From Ramlibacter lithotrophicus (GTDB lineage: Bacteria > Pseudomonadota > Gammaproteobacteria > Burkholderiales > Burkholderiaceae_C), in assembly GCF_012184415.1 (NCBI RefSeq), contig NZ_VTOX01000003.1:434001-498000 (forward strand): a stretch of DNA of 64,000 bases. Reading direction: 5' to 3'. The notes under the pieces are model-generated. The model was not told the origin of the DNA. It worked only from the letters and a program-made list of their open reading frames with translations, and did no database searches. This document shows positions 8,105 to 16,443 of the stretch, in pieces (the first letter of the stretch is position 1; each line of letters starts with the position of its first letter). A program made the translations under genes and the position numbers.

Positions 8105-10009
8105 GTGAAGTCCAGCCCGAAGAAGTCCATGCATGCCGCGCTGGGAGCACTGCTCGCGCTCGCCACCATCCACGCCGCCGATGCGACACAGCTGGCCGCG
8201 CTCGGCAACCTCGCCGACCTGTCGCTGGAGCAGCTCACCACGATCGAGGTGACCTCGGTGTCGGGGCGGCCGCAGACGCTGCGCAGCGCCGCCGCCTCCG
8301 TCTACGTCATCACCGCCGACGAGATGCGGCGCTCGGCCGCGACCAGCCTGCCCGAGGCGCTGCGGCTGGCGCCCAACCTGCAGGTGGCGCGGCTGAACGC
8401 CGGGCAGTACGCGATCAGCGCACGCGGCTTCAACAATGCCATCGCCAACAAGCTGCTGGTGCTGGTCGACGGCCGCACGATCTATTCCACGCTGTTCGCC
8501 GGCGTGTTCTGGGACTTCCACGACGTGCCGCTCGACGACATCGAGCGTATCGAGGTGATCAGCGGCCCCGGCGGCACGATCTGGGGCGCCAACGCCGTGA
8601 ACGGCATCATCAACGTCGTCACCCGCCCGGCGGCGGCGACGCAGGGTCCGCGCGTGGCCGCGACACGCTCGCACGCCGGCGGCGAACAGGTGGCCCGCTG
8701 GGGCGGGCGCCTGGGCACCAGCCATGTCCGCCTCTACGGGATGGCGATCGACCGGAACAACACGTCCCTCGCCAGCGGCGTCGAGCGACCCGATGCGAGC
8801 AGCAAGAAGCAGGCGGGCTTTCGCGCCGACTTCGACGGCGGCGGCCACCAGCTCACCGTGCAGGGCGACGTGTTCAGTGCCGGCGACCTGCCGGCCACCA
8901 ACCTCGCGCCGAAGATGCACGGCGGCAACCTGCTCGCGCGCTGGGACCGCCGGCTGGCCGACGGATCGGCGTTCCGGTTGCAGGCCGCCTGGGACCTGTA
9001 TGCCCGCGACGAGACCACCACCTTCCGCAACGAGGCACGCACGTTCGACCTGGGGTTCACCCACGAGCCGGCCGTGGCCGCCGGTCACCACCTGCTGTGG
9101 GGCGCCGGCTACCGCTCGGGCCGCGACGCCAACGATCCCAGCCCCGTCGTGGCTTTCGTCCCGGCGGAACGAACCCTGGCCTGGTGGAACATCTTCGTGC
9201 AGGACGAGATCGCGCTGGCCGACGGCGTGCAATTGACACTGGGCGCGAAGGCCGAGCGCAACAGCTACACCGGCGTGGAGCTGCTGCCGACGGCCCGCCT
9301 GGCCTACACCCACGCCGGGGGCGCCACGACCTGGGCAGCGCTGTCGCGTGCCGTGCGCGCGCCGTCCCGGATCGACCGCGAGTTCTTCTTCCCCGGCCGC
9401 GCGCCGTTCGCGATCGCGGGCGGGCCGCAGTTCGACTCGGAAACCGCCACCGTGGCCGAAGCCGGCCACCGCGGCGCCATCGGCGAGAACCTGAGCTACG
9501 ACCTCGCCGTGTTCCGCCAGCAGTACAAGGGACTGCGCGGCGGCAGCGACGCCGTTCCGACGACGATCCAGAACCGGATCGAGGGCCATGCCGACGGCGT
9601 GGAAGCGTGGGGAACCTGGCAGGCGAGCCCGGGCTGGCGCCTGTCGGCCGGTTATCTGCGATTGGACAAGAAGCTGGCATACGCCTCCAGCCCGCCGGCA
9701 ACCGCCACCACCGGCATCGCGAACCTGGGCAACGACCCGCGCTCGCAGTGGAAAGTGCGCTCGCAGCTCGATCTCGGCAGCAACGTGGCCCTGGACCTCA
9801 CCGCCCGCCGGGTCGGGGCCCTGCCGGCGCCGGCCGTTCCCGCCTACACCGAGCTCGATGCGCGCCTCGCCTGGACCGTCCGGCGCGACCTGGAGGTGTC
9901 GCTCCTCGGACAGAACCTGCTGCATTCCAGCCACGTCGAATTCAACGCACCGGCCGCCGCCAGCCAGATCCGGCGCCGGCTGTTCCTGAGGCTGGTTTGG
10001 CAGCCCTGA
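8105..10009 (+). CDS. TonB-dependent receptor
   Basis: About 634 residues, an outer-membrane beta-barrel receptor. After a signal peptide comes LSLEQLTTIEVTSVSG, the TonB-box region, then a plug domain (about residues 50-170) with ALRLAPNLQVARL, ISARGFNNAIANKLLVLVDG and IEVISGPGGTIWGANAVNG. The remainder is barrel strands ending in LFLRLVWQP. I chose the GTG at 8105 because it supplies the Lys-rich n-region of the signal peptide; the ATG at 8129 is the alternative. It leads a three-gene unit with overlapping genes (YfiR-like protein, hybrid kinase), a set recurrent in proteobacteria. The ligand is unknown; a surface-sensing or signalling role is inferred from context. Confidence 0.9.
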   Translation: MKSSPKKSMHAALGALLALATIHAADATQLAALGNLADLSLEQLTTIEVTSVSGRPQTLRSAAASVYVITADEMRRSAATSLPEALRLAPNLQVARLNAGQYAISARGFNNAIANKLLVLVDGRTIYSTLFAGVFWDFHDVPLDDIERIEVISGPGGTIWGANAVNGIINVVTRPAAATQGPRVAATRSHAGGEQVARWGGRLGTSHVRLYGMAIDRNNTSLASGVERPDASSKKQAGFRADFDGGGHQLTVQGDVFSAGDLPATNLAPKMHGGNLLARWDRRLADGSAFRLQAAWDLYARDETTTFRNEARTFDLGFTHEPAVAAGHHLLWGAGYRSGRDANDPSPVVAFVPAERTLAWWNIFVQDEIALADGVQLTLGAKAERNSYTGVELLPTARLAYTHAGGATTWAALSRAVRAPSRIDREFFFPGRAPFAIAGGPQFDSETATVAEAGHRGAIGENLSYDLAVFRQQYKGLRGGSDAVPTTIQNRIEGHADGVEAWGTWQASPGWRLSAGYLRLDKKLAYASSPPATATTGIANLGNDPRSQWKVRSQLDLGSNVALDLTARRVGALPAPAVPAYTELDARLAWTVRRDLEVSLLGQNLLHSSHVEFNAPAAASQIRRRLFLRLVWQP

Positions 10010-10584
10010 AGCCACCAGCGCTTCGGCCCGCCCTCGCCTGGCGGCTGGCCCTCGCGTTCGTCTTCGCCTGGCTGCTGCTCGCCCCGGCGCATGCGCAGGC
10101 CGCGCTCTCCGCACCGCGCGAGAGCGCCGTGAAGGCGGCCTTCCTCATGAAGTTCGGGACCTTCGTCGACTGGCCGCCCGAAGCCTTCCGCCGCCCCGAC
10201 GAGCCGCTGGTGATCGGGATCCTGGGTGACGATGCGGTCCATGCCGACCTCGAGCAGCTCGCCCACGGCCGCACTGTCAACGGCCGCGCCATCGTGGCGC
10301 GCCGCTTGCGCGAGCCGCCGGCCCAGGGCGAGCGGCTGCACATCCTGTTCCTCGCCACGAACAACGAGAGCCGGCTGCGCGAACTGCTGGTGCGCACCAC
10401 GGGGCCGGTGCTCGTGGTCACGCAGGCCGAAGCCGGCCTGGCGCTGGGCGCCGCGCTGAACTTCGTGCTGGAGCGCGGCCGGGTCCGGTTCGACGCGTCG
10501 CCACGCGCCGCCGAGGGGCGCGCGCTCAAGCTCAGTTCGCGGCTGCTTGCCGTCGCCCGGTCGGTCGAAGAGCGCGCGCCATGA
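9997..10584 (+). CDS. YfiR family (DUF4154) periplasmic protein
   Basis: 195 residues if read from the TTG at 9997, which overlaps the receptor gene by 13 bases and has TGAGG five bases upstream. The N-terminal hydrophobic segment (about residues 10-32, ending AHAQA) is a signal peptide. The mature part starts with ESAVKAAFLMKFGTFVDWPP, the diagnostic YfiR motif, and contains VIGILGDDAVHADLEQ. YfiR in Pseudomonas is a periplasmic repressor of a diguanylate cyclase; relatives next to hybrid kinases probably relay a periplasmic signal to the kinase. Its stop overlaps the kinase start (ATGA). Confidence 0.88.
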   Translation: MAALKPPALRPALAWRLALAFVFAWLLLAPAHAQAALSAPRESAVKAAFLMKFGTFVDWPPEAFRRPDEPLVIGILGDDAVHADLEQLAHGRTVNGRAIVARRLREPPAQGERLHILFLATNNESRLRELLVRTTGPVLVVTQAEAGLALGAALNFVLERGRVRFDASPRAAEGRALKLSSRLLAVARSVEERAP

Positions 10585-12398
10585 GGCTCGAGGACGCCAC
10601 TTCGATCCGCCAGAAGCTGCGGCTGGTCCTGCTGCGCGGCAGCCTGGTCAGCCTGCTGCTGGCGGGCTTCGGGCTGATGGCGCTGGACATGGTGCGGCAC
10701 GTCCGCTCGACGCAGCACGACCTGCAGGCGCAGGCGGACGTGCTGGCGCTGGCCTCGCAGGCGTCCCTGAGCTTCCAGGATCCGAAGGCGGCGACCGAGG
10801 ACCTCAGTTCGCTGCGGGCCAAGCCGACGGTCGCGGCGGCGGCGCTGCACGACGTGCAAGGGCAGGTCTTCGCCTCCTACGCGGGGCCCGCCGAAACGAC
10901 CGAGATCCCGGTGCGGGTGCCCCAGCGCGGCTCCCGCCTCGGATGGCGCTTCGTCGAGGTGGTGCGGCCGGTCCTGGCCAGCCAGGAGCCGGTCGGCTCG
11001 ATCTATATCCGGGGCGAGCACCAGTTGCTGTCCCGGCTGCTGGAATACCTGGGGGCGCTGGCCGTGATCCTGGCGGCCAGCCTGGGCGCCGGCGTGGCGC
11101 TCACCAACCGGCTGCAGCGCTCGATCACCGAGCCGATCACCGCGATCAGCGAGGTGGCCAGGAAGGTGCTGCGCGGCGAGACACACCAGGTGCGCGCCGA
11201 GAGGACGAGCAACGACGAGGTCGGCGAACTGGTCGAGGCCTTCAACGCCATGCTGGACGAACTGGGTCAGCGCGCACGGCGGCTGGAGGAATCGAACCGG
11301 GCCAAGGACCGCTTCCTGGCAACGCTGGCGCACGAACTGCGCAACCCGCTCGCGCCGATCCGCACCGGGCTGGAGATCCTCAAGAAGGACGGCGGCCGCA
11401 CCTCAGCCTCTGAGCGCGCCCGCTCGACCATGGAGCGGCAGCTCGTGCACATGGTCCACCTGATCGACGACCTGCTGGACATCGCGCGGGTGAACACCGG
11501 CAAGTTCAAGCTGGACCGGCGCCAGGTCGGGCTGCGTTCGCTGATCGACGCGGCGGTGGAAACCGGACGGCCCATGCTGGAGGAAAAACGGCAGACGCTC
11601 GCGCTCGAATTTCCCGAAGCGGACCTCCTGGTCAAGGTGGACCCGGTGCGCGTCACCCAGGCCGTCAGCAACCTGCTCAGCAACGCCGCCAAGTACACGC
11701 CGGCCGGGGGCCATGTGGCGCTGAGGGTGCGCGACGACCAGGGCGTGCAGATCTCGGTCCAGGATGACGGCATCGGGATCGCGCCCGACTCGCTGGAGCG
11801 GGTGTTCGAGTTGTTCGCCCAGGTCGGCTCCGGCACCGACGGCGGTCATGGCCTGGGCATCGGGCTGTTCCTGGTGCGCAGCGTGGTGGAGATGCACGGC
11901 GGCCGCGTGACCGCCGCCAGCGCCGGCCCGGGCAAGGGATCGTGCTTCACCCTCTCGCTGCCGCCGGAAGTGCTCGAGGGCCGGGTGCCGGCCACGCCGG
12001 CCAACGCGCCGGCGCCGGGACCGGGGCCCGAGCGGGCCCGGCGCTTCCTCGTCGTGGACGACAACGCGGATGCCGCCGGCACCCTGGCCATGCTGCTGGA
12101 AATGCTGGGACACACCGTGAGCGTCGCCCACAGCGGCGAGGAAGCGCTGGCCGCGGTCGGCGGCTTCGCGCCCGATGTCGTGGTGCTCGATATCGGCATG
12201 CCGGGGATGGATGGCTACGAGGTGGCGCGGCGCCTGAAGCAGCGCACCGACCTGGCGCCTCCGCCGCTGCTGGTGGCGGCGACCGGCTGGGGCACCGAAG
12301 CCGATCGCTCGCGCGCCCTGGCGGCCGGCTTCGACCGGCACCTCACCAAGCCGATCGAGATGCAGGCGCTCGAGGCGATCGTCCAGGACGGACGCTAG
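10581..12398 (+). CDS. Hybrid sensor histidine kinase/response regulator
   Basis: 605 residues. Order: transmembrane helix (about 14-38), periplasmic sensor region of some 110 residues resembling CHASE8, second helix (about 150-172), HAMP (to about 230), HisKA with LAHELRNPLAPI (phospho-acceptor His251), HATPase with NLLSNAAKYTPAGG, DDGIGI and GHGLGIGLF, then a receiver domain with VVDDNADAAG, phospho-acceptor Asp537 in VLDIGMPGMDGYE and the conserved KP near residue 593. There is no DNA-binding or GGDEF output, so the phosphoryl group probably passes to a phosphotransfer protein elsewhere. Translationally coupled to the YfiR-like gene, which likely modulates its sensor domain. Ends 10 bases before the convergent kinase gene. 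Confidence 0.93.
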   Translation: MRLEDATSIRQKLRLVLLRGSLVSLLLAGFGLMALDMVRHVRSTQHDLQAQADVLALASQASLSFQDPKAATEDLSSLRAKPTVAAAALHDVQGQVFASYAGPAETTEIPVRVPQRGSRLGWRFVEVVRPVLASQEPVGSIYIRGEHQLLSRLLEYLGALAVILAASLGAGVALTNRLQRSITEPITAISEVARKVLRGETHQVRAERTSNDEVGELVEAFNAMLDELGQRARRLEESNRAKDRFLATLAHELRNPLAPIRTGLEILKKDGGRTSASERARSTMERQLVHMVHLIDDLLDIARVNTGKFKLDRRQVGLRSLIDAAVETGRPMLEEKRQTLALEFPEADLLVKVDPVRVTQAVSNLLSNAAKYTPAGGHVALRVRDDQGVQISVQDDGIGIAPDSLERVFELFAQVGSGTDGGHGLGIGLFLVRSVVEMHGGRVTAASAGPGKGSCFTLSLPPEVLEGRVPATPANAPAPGPGPERARRFLVVDDNADAAGTLAMLLEMLGHTVSVAHSGEEALAAVGGFAPDVVVLDIGMPGMDGYEVARRLKQRTDLAPPPLLVAATGWGTEADRSRALAAGFDRHLTKPIEMQALEAIVQDGR

Positions 12399-12408
12399 GA
12401 CCCGGGCC

Positions 12409-14241
12409 CTACGCGACGAGCGTGCTGTCGGCCAGCACCGGCTCCAGCACCACCGGCAGGATCGCGCGCACCCGCGTGCCACGGCCCGGCGCCGTGGCGA
12501 TGTCAAGGTGCCCACCCACCAGCCCGGCCCGCTCGCCCATCGAGATCAGCCCGAAGTGCTTCTTGCGCTCCGCGGGCGAGCTGTAGCGGGCGAGGTCGAA
12601 ACCGGCGCCGTTGTCCTGCACCGTCAGTTCGAGCTCGCCGCCGACCATCCGCAACTCGACGCTGACTTCGGTCGCACCGGCGTGACGGGCCGCGTTGGTG
12701 AGCGCCTCCTGGCCGATGCGGAAGCAGGCGGTCTGGATCTCCGCCGGCACTTCGGAGAAGTCGTCGTCCGCCTCCAGCGCCGTCTCCCAGCCGGCGGGCC
12801 GGCCCTGCTGCTCCAGCGCCCACTCCAGCGCGGCGGCCAGGCCCAGATCGTCCAGCATGGTCGGACGCAGGTTCAGCGCCATGCCGCGGATCTGCGCGAT
12901 CGCGGCGTCGACGATGGCGACGCATTCCGGAATGCGCGCGCCGGCGCCCTCGGCGCCGCGCAGCACGTCCATCAGGTGCATGCGGATCACCGTCAGCGAC
13001 TGCCCGGTGTCGTCGTGCAGCTCGCGCGCGATGTGCCGCCGCTCCTGCTCCTGCGCCGTGATCAGCTGCGCGGACAGGTCGCGCAGTCGCAGCTTGGCGT
13101 CGAGCAGGTCGGCCGTGCGCTCGCGCACCTGCGCCTCCAGGGAGCGATTGAGCCGCTGCAGTTCCTCGTCGACGCGCAGGCGCTCCTGCATCTCGTCGCG
13201 CAGCGCGTTCTCCGCCTTGCGCCGCTCGGTCAGGTCGCGCGCGATCATGCAGAAGCCGCTCAGGTCGCCCTGCGCGTCGCGCAGCGGCGTCATCACCACG
13301 CTGGCCCAGAACGCGCTGCCATCGCTGTGCACCAGCCAGCCGTCCTCGGCGAAGCGCCCCTGCGAGGCGGCGTGCTGCAGCGTGTGGGTCGGCTTGTCGG
13401 CCTCCGCGTCCTGCGGGCTGTAGAACCGGCCGAAATCGTGGCCGACGATGTCGTGCTCGTCGTAGCCCGTGATGCGCTGCGCGCCGGCGTTCCAGGTGCG
13501 CACGCAACCCTGCAGGTCCAGCATGATGATCGCGTATTCGGCGACGCTGCTCGTCATCAGGTGGAAGCGCTGCTCGCTCTCCAGCAGTTGCCGTTGCGCC
13601 GCGCTGCGGCGCCGCACCTGCAGGTACAGCACGGCCAGCGCGCAGAACAGCACCAGCACGACCACGGTCATGCCGGCCCAGAACCACTGCACCAGCCGCT
13701 CGTGGTCGGCGAGGCGCTCGCCGAGCAGGCGTTCCTCCTCGACCTCCAGGTTGCGCAGGTGCTCGCGCAGCACCGCCATCTCGCCGCCGGGGCGGCCGGT
13801 GTCGACGATCGACTTGGCGGCGTCGAAGCCACCCGCCCGGCGCGCCTGGACCAGGTCGGCGGCGGAGGCGAGGCGGGCCGCCAGGTCGCGCTCGAGCTCG
13901 GCGAAATGCCGCGCCTGCTCCGCACTCTCCGTCATCAGCGTGCCCAGCCGGGCCATGTGCTGCTGCAGCGCGGCGCGGGCCTGGTGGTACGGCGCCAGTT
14001 CCTGCTCGTCGCCGGAAATCGTGAAGCCGCGGTGGCCGTTCTGCAGGTCGACCAGCGCCGCGCGGGTGCGGGCGATCGTGGTCAGCACCTCCTGGGTGTG
14101 CGTCACCCACGCAGCGGCCCGGTTCTGCTGCAGCGAGAGCCAGTACGCGGCGCACGCAAGCACCACCGCGACGCAGGCGGCGGCGATGAAGCCGGACAAC
14201 GTGAGGTCGCCGCGGCCGGATGGAACAGTCTCGGCGTGCAC
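12409..14241 (-). CDS. CHASE3-PAS sensor histidine kinase, NarX/DegS-type catalytic core
   Basis: About 610 residues from the GTG at 14241. Transmembrane helix (about 13-33), CHASE3 periplasmic domain with LQNGHRGFTISGDEQEL, second helix near 180-200, a PAS domain with TWNAGAQRITGYDEHDIVG and IARDLTERRKAE, a coiled linker, then HisKA_3 with ARELHDDTGQSLTVIRMHL (His about 409) and a HATPase with GQEALTNAARHAGA, DNGAGFDL and GLISMGERA. This core normally pairs with a LuxR-type regulator, absent here. In-frame ATGs at 14328, 14361 and 14418 are alternatives. I prefer 14241 because an ANR/FNR-type box sits 83 bases upstream of it and overlaps the 14328 ATG, and the extra N terminus is low-complexity. 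Oxygen control is inferred. Confidence 0.88.
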   Translation of the reverse strand: MHAETVPSGRGDLTLSGFIAAACVAVVLACAAYWLSLQQNRAAAWVTHTQEVLTTIARTRAALVDLQNGHRGFTISGDEQELAPYHQARAALQQHMARLGTLMTESAEQARHFAELERDLAARLASAADLVQARRAGGFDAAKSIVDTGRPGGEMAVLREHLRNLEVEEERLLGERLADHERLVQWFWAGMTVVVLVLFCALAVLYLQVRRRSAAQRQLLESEQRFHLMTSSVAEYAIIMLDLQGCVRTWNAGAQRITGYDEHDIVGHDFGRFYSPQDAEADKPTHTLQHAASQGRFAEDGWLVHSDGSAFWASVVMTPLRDAQGDLSGFCMIARDLTERRKAENALRDEMQERLRVDEELQRLNRSLEAQVRERTADLLDAKLRLRDLSAQLITAQEQERRHIARELHDDTGQSLTVIRMHLMDVLRGAEGAGARIPECVAIVDAAIAQIRGMALNLRPTMLDDLGLAAALEWALEQQGRPAGWETALEADDDFSEVPAEIQTACFRIGQEALTNAARHAGATEVSVELRMVGGELELTVQDNGAGFDLARYSSPAERKKHFGLISMGERAGLVGGHLDIATAPGRGTRVRAILPVVLEPVLADSTLVA

Positions 14242-14579
14242 AGGAGTGGGAGGTACTACGGGGTTCGGCGATTCTAGGAAGTGCCCGGCCGCCCGGGGCG
14301 CGGCGATCGGCCCGCGCTTGACGTGCATCAATCGGCGGCGCGCGATTTCCGCTATGCCCATGCTGCCCGCGTGGCCATGGCCGCCCTCGCCGGCGGCTGG
14401 CCGTTGCGGCGCCAGCACGGGCGAAGGTCAATTCTCACGCACGCAGCCCGACCTGCGAGCCGCTTGAGAAATCTCTGGTGGCCCGCCGCCCGCTCCCCTT
14501 ATCTTGTCTTCGTTGCGAAGCGCCGCCGCCGGCGCCGCGTGGCAGCCGTCGCAGTCCACCCTTCACCGTTGTCTTCAGC
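14242..14579. other. Divergent intergenic region with ANR/FNR-type box
   Basis: About 340 bases between the divergent sensor kinase and P-loop kinase starts. It holds an ANR/FNR-type box (14318-14331) and a minor inverted repeat, CTTCG-TTG-CGAAG, at 14508-14520. I saw no convincing sigma-70 pair and no RNA gene. If the kinase is read from an upstream ATG, part of this region would be coding. Confidence 0.5.
14318..14331 (-). promoter_or_regulatory. ANR/FNR-type box
   Basis: TTGACGTGCATCAA; on the minus strand TTGATGCACGTCAA. It matches the FNR/ANR consensus TTGAT-N4-ATCAA at 9 of 10 arm bases and the TTGAT-N4-GTCAA variant exactly. Its centre is 83 bases upstream of the GTG of the NarX-type kinase; activation from -41.5 would put the transcript start near 14283, which fits. 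The site is nearly symmetric, so it could also affect the divergent P-loop kinase. Confidence 0.6.
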
Positions 14580-15311
14580 ATGACCCCTCCCCTTTCTCCC
14601 GCCCGCGCACCGGCCCCGGCCACGCCCGTGGTGATGTTCCTCACCGGGCCGGCCGGCTGCGGCAAGACGACGCTGGCCGAAGCCTGGGTGCGCCACCAGA
14701 TCCGCCACGGCCAGCCATGGACGCTCCTGGACAAGGACCTCGTCGGCGGCCTGCACGGCCAGCGGCTGCTGGAACTGCTCGGCGCCGATCCCAAGGACCG
14801 CGACAGCCCGCTGTTCAAGAAGGAGGTGCGCCACCTCGATTACGCCGCGACCCTGCAGGTGGCGGCAGCACAGCTGGCGCTCGGCGGCTCGGTCATCCTG
14901 CCGGGGCCGTGGACGCAGGAACTGGTCGAAGGCCTGCTGGCCGATCCGGTGCGGATCGGACTGCCGCCGGTACCGTCGGTCGTGGCCTGGCTCTCGATCT
15001 CGGACGCCACCCGCCGCCAGCGCATCGTCGAACGCGGCCATCCGCTGGACGCCTGGAAGCTGGCGCACTGGGAGTTCTACTCCAAGGGATCGCGCAACGG
15101 GGAGCCGCCACCGTGCCGCGGCCCGGCGCCGGACGTGATCGCGGCGGAACTGCCGCTGGCCGCGCAGATGGAGGCATTGGCCCGGCTGGTGGAAGCCAGG
15201 CGCCACGGCGACGTGCCGCAGGCGCCAGCACCGAAACACGGCGGCCAGCTGGCCCGGACCGGCGGCTGGGGCCTGCCGTCGCCGCAGCCGTCGGACCGCC
15301 AGCGCCTGTAA
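14580..15311 (+). CDS. P-loop ATPase/kinase of unknown substrate
   Basis: 243 residues. The P-loop GPAGCGKTTLAEAW lies at about residues 23-36, followed by TLLDKDLVGGLHG; an internal stretch with SVILPGPWTQELVEGLL resembles the acceptor region of small-molecule or zeta-toxin-like kinases, and SDATRRQRIVERG resembles a lid Arg region. The last 50 residues are Pro/Gly-rich and probably disordered. The start follows the TCAGC run and gives an N terminus that enters the nucleotide fold directly. It stands alone between a divergent sensor kinase and a convergent Bug gene, so context gives no substrate. Confidence 0.75.
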   Translation: MTPPLSPARAPAPATPVVMFLTGPAGCGKTTLAEAWVRHQIRHGQPWTLLDKDLVGGLHGQRLLELLGADPKDRDSPLFKKEVRHLDYAATLQVAAAQLALGGSVILPGPWTQELVEGLLADPVRIGLPPVPSVVAWLSISDATRRQRIVERGHPLDAWKLAHWEFYSKGSRNGEPPPCRGPAPDVIAAELPLAAQMEALARLVEARRHGDVPQAPAPKHGGQLARTGGWGLPSPQPSDRQRL

Positions 15312-15331
15312 CCCGGCGCGTCCGCCGGATG

Positions 15332-15351
15332 CACGCCGGTGCGCCGGCGTG
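15332..15351. terminator. Hairpin between convergent genes
   Basis: CACGCCGG (15332-15339) pairs perfectly with CCGGCGTG (15344-15351) around a 4-base loop, in the 47-base gap between the stops of the P-loop kinase and a Bug gene. There is no T-run on either side, so intrinsic termination would be weak. Confidence 0.35.
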
Positions 15352-15358
15352 TCCGGGA

Positions 15359-16336
15359 TTACTCCGCGGTGATCTTGCGCTGGCGCACGATGTCGCCCCA
15401 CTGCGCCGACTCCTTGCGCATGAACGCCAGCAGTTCCGGCCGCGTCGTCGGGTGCGGCGTGAGGCCATGCCTGGCCAGCGCCTCGCGCACCGAAGCGTCG
15501 TTGAGCACCTTGACGATCTCCTGGTTCCAGCGATCCAGGAGCGGCACGGGGGTCTTTGCGCTGGCGACGAAGCAGTACCAGTTCAGCGCCTCGAAACCCG
15601 GAAAGCCCGACTCGGCCACCGTCGGCAGGTTGGGCATGTAGGCCGGCCGGGTGAGCCCGGTCGTCGCGATCGGCGTCAGCCTGCCGGCCTCGATGTGCGG
15701 CAGCGCGGTGGGTGGCGCCGCGAAGTAGCCGGTGATGCGCCCAGCCAGCAGGTCCTGCATCGCCGGCGCGCCGCCGCGGTACGGCACGTGCACCAGCTCC
15801 ACGTTGGCGCGCTGGGCGAACAGTTCGCCGGTGAGGTGCGACGCGGAGCCCGAGCCCGTCGACGCGAAGGTGATCGACCTCGGCTCCTTTTTCGCCTGCG
15901 CGATGTAGTCGGCCAGGTTCTTGATGCTGGAACTGGCATTGACCACCAGCACGTTGGGGAAGTGCACCGCCCCCGAGACCGGCGCCAGGTCCCTGAACGG
16001 GTCGTACGGCAGCTTCATCATGTGCGGTGCGATGGTCAGCGGACCGATCGAGCCGAACAGCAGCAGCGATCCGTCGGACGGGCCATTGGCGGTGAGCTGG
16101 TGGGCGATGTTGCCGCCGGCGCCGGCCTTGTTCTCCACCAGCACCGTCTGGCCGATGTTCTCGGTCAGCTTCTTGGCGATCAGGCGGGCGGCCGCATCGG
16201 CAGCGCCGCCGGGCGCGAAGCCCACCATCAGCGTGACGGGCTTTTTCGGCGGGAAGTCCTGGGTCCAGCCGGCCCCGGCGAGCAGCAGCGCGCCGGCTCC
16301 GAGTACGGCAACGCGCAGCAGGTGGCGCTTGTTCAT
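15359..16336 (-). CDS. Bug family tripartite tricarboxylate-type binding protein
   Basis: 325 residues. Signal peptide MNKRHLLRVAVLGAGALLLA, then FPPKKPVTLMVGFAPGGAADA at the mature N terminus, VENKAGAGGNIAHQ and VHVPYRGGAPAMQDLLAG, all diagnostic of the Bug/TctC family. The ATG at 16336 is preferred because GGAG lies about 10 bases upstream; a second ATG five codons earlier overlaps that ribosome site. It is an isolated receptor with no enzyme or permease gene beside it, so the ligand cannot be inferred. Confidence 0.9.
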   Translation of the reverse strand: MNKRHLLRVAVLGAGALLLAGAGWTQDFPPKKPVTLMVGFAPGGAADAAARLIAKKLTENIGQTVLVENKAGAGGNIAHQLTANGPSDGSLLLFGSIGPLTIAPHMMKLPYDPFRDLAPVSGAVHFPNVLVVNASSSIKNLADYIAQAKKEPRSITFASTGSGSASHLTGELFAQRANVELVHVPYRGGAPAMQDLLAGRITGYFAAPPTALPHIEAGRLTPIATTGLTRPAYMPNLPTVAESGFPGFEALNWYCFVASAKTPVPLLDRWNQEIVKVLNDASVREALARHGLTPHPTTRPELLAFMRKESAQWGDIVRQRKITAE

Positions 16337-16443
16337 CGTGTCAGTCTCCATTGAAAGAATGCGGCGGCGCCGCCCGGGCGCCCCGTGGGATCGGGGAAGG
16401 CGTGAGGGTACACCAGCGCCTGCGCGACGGCGTCGCCGCCGCC

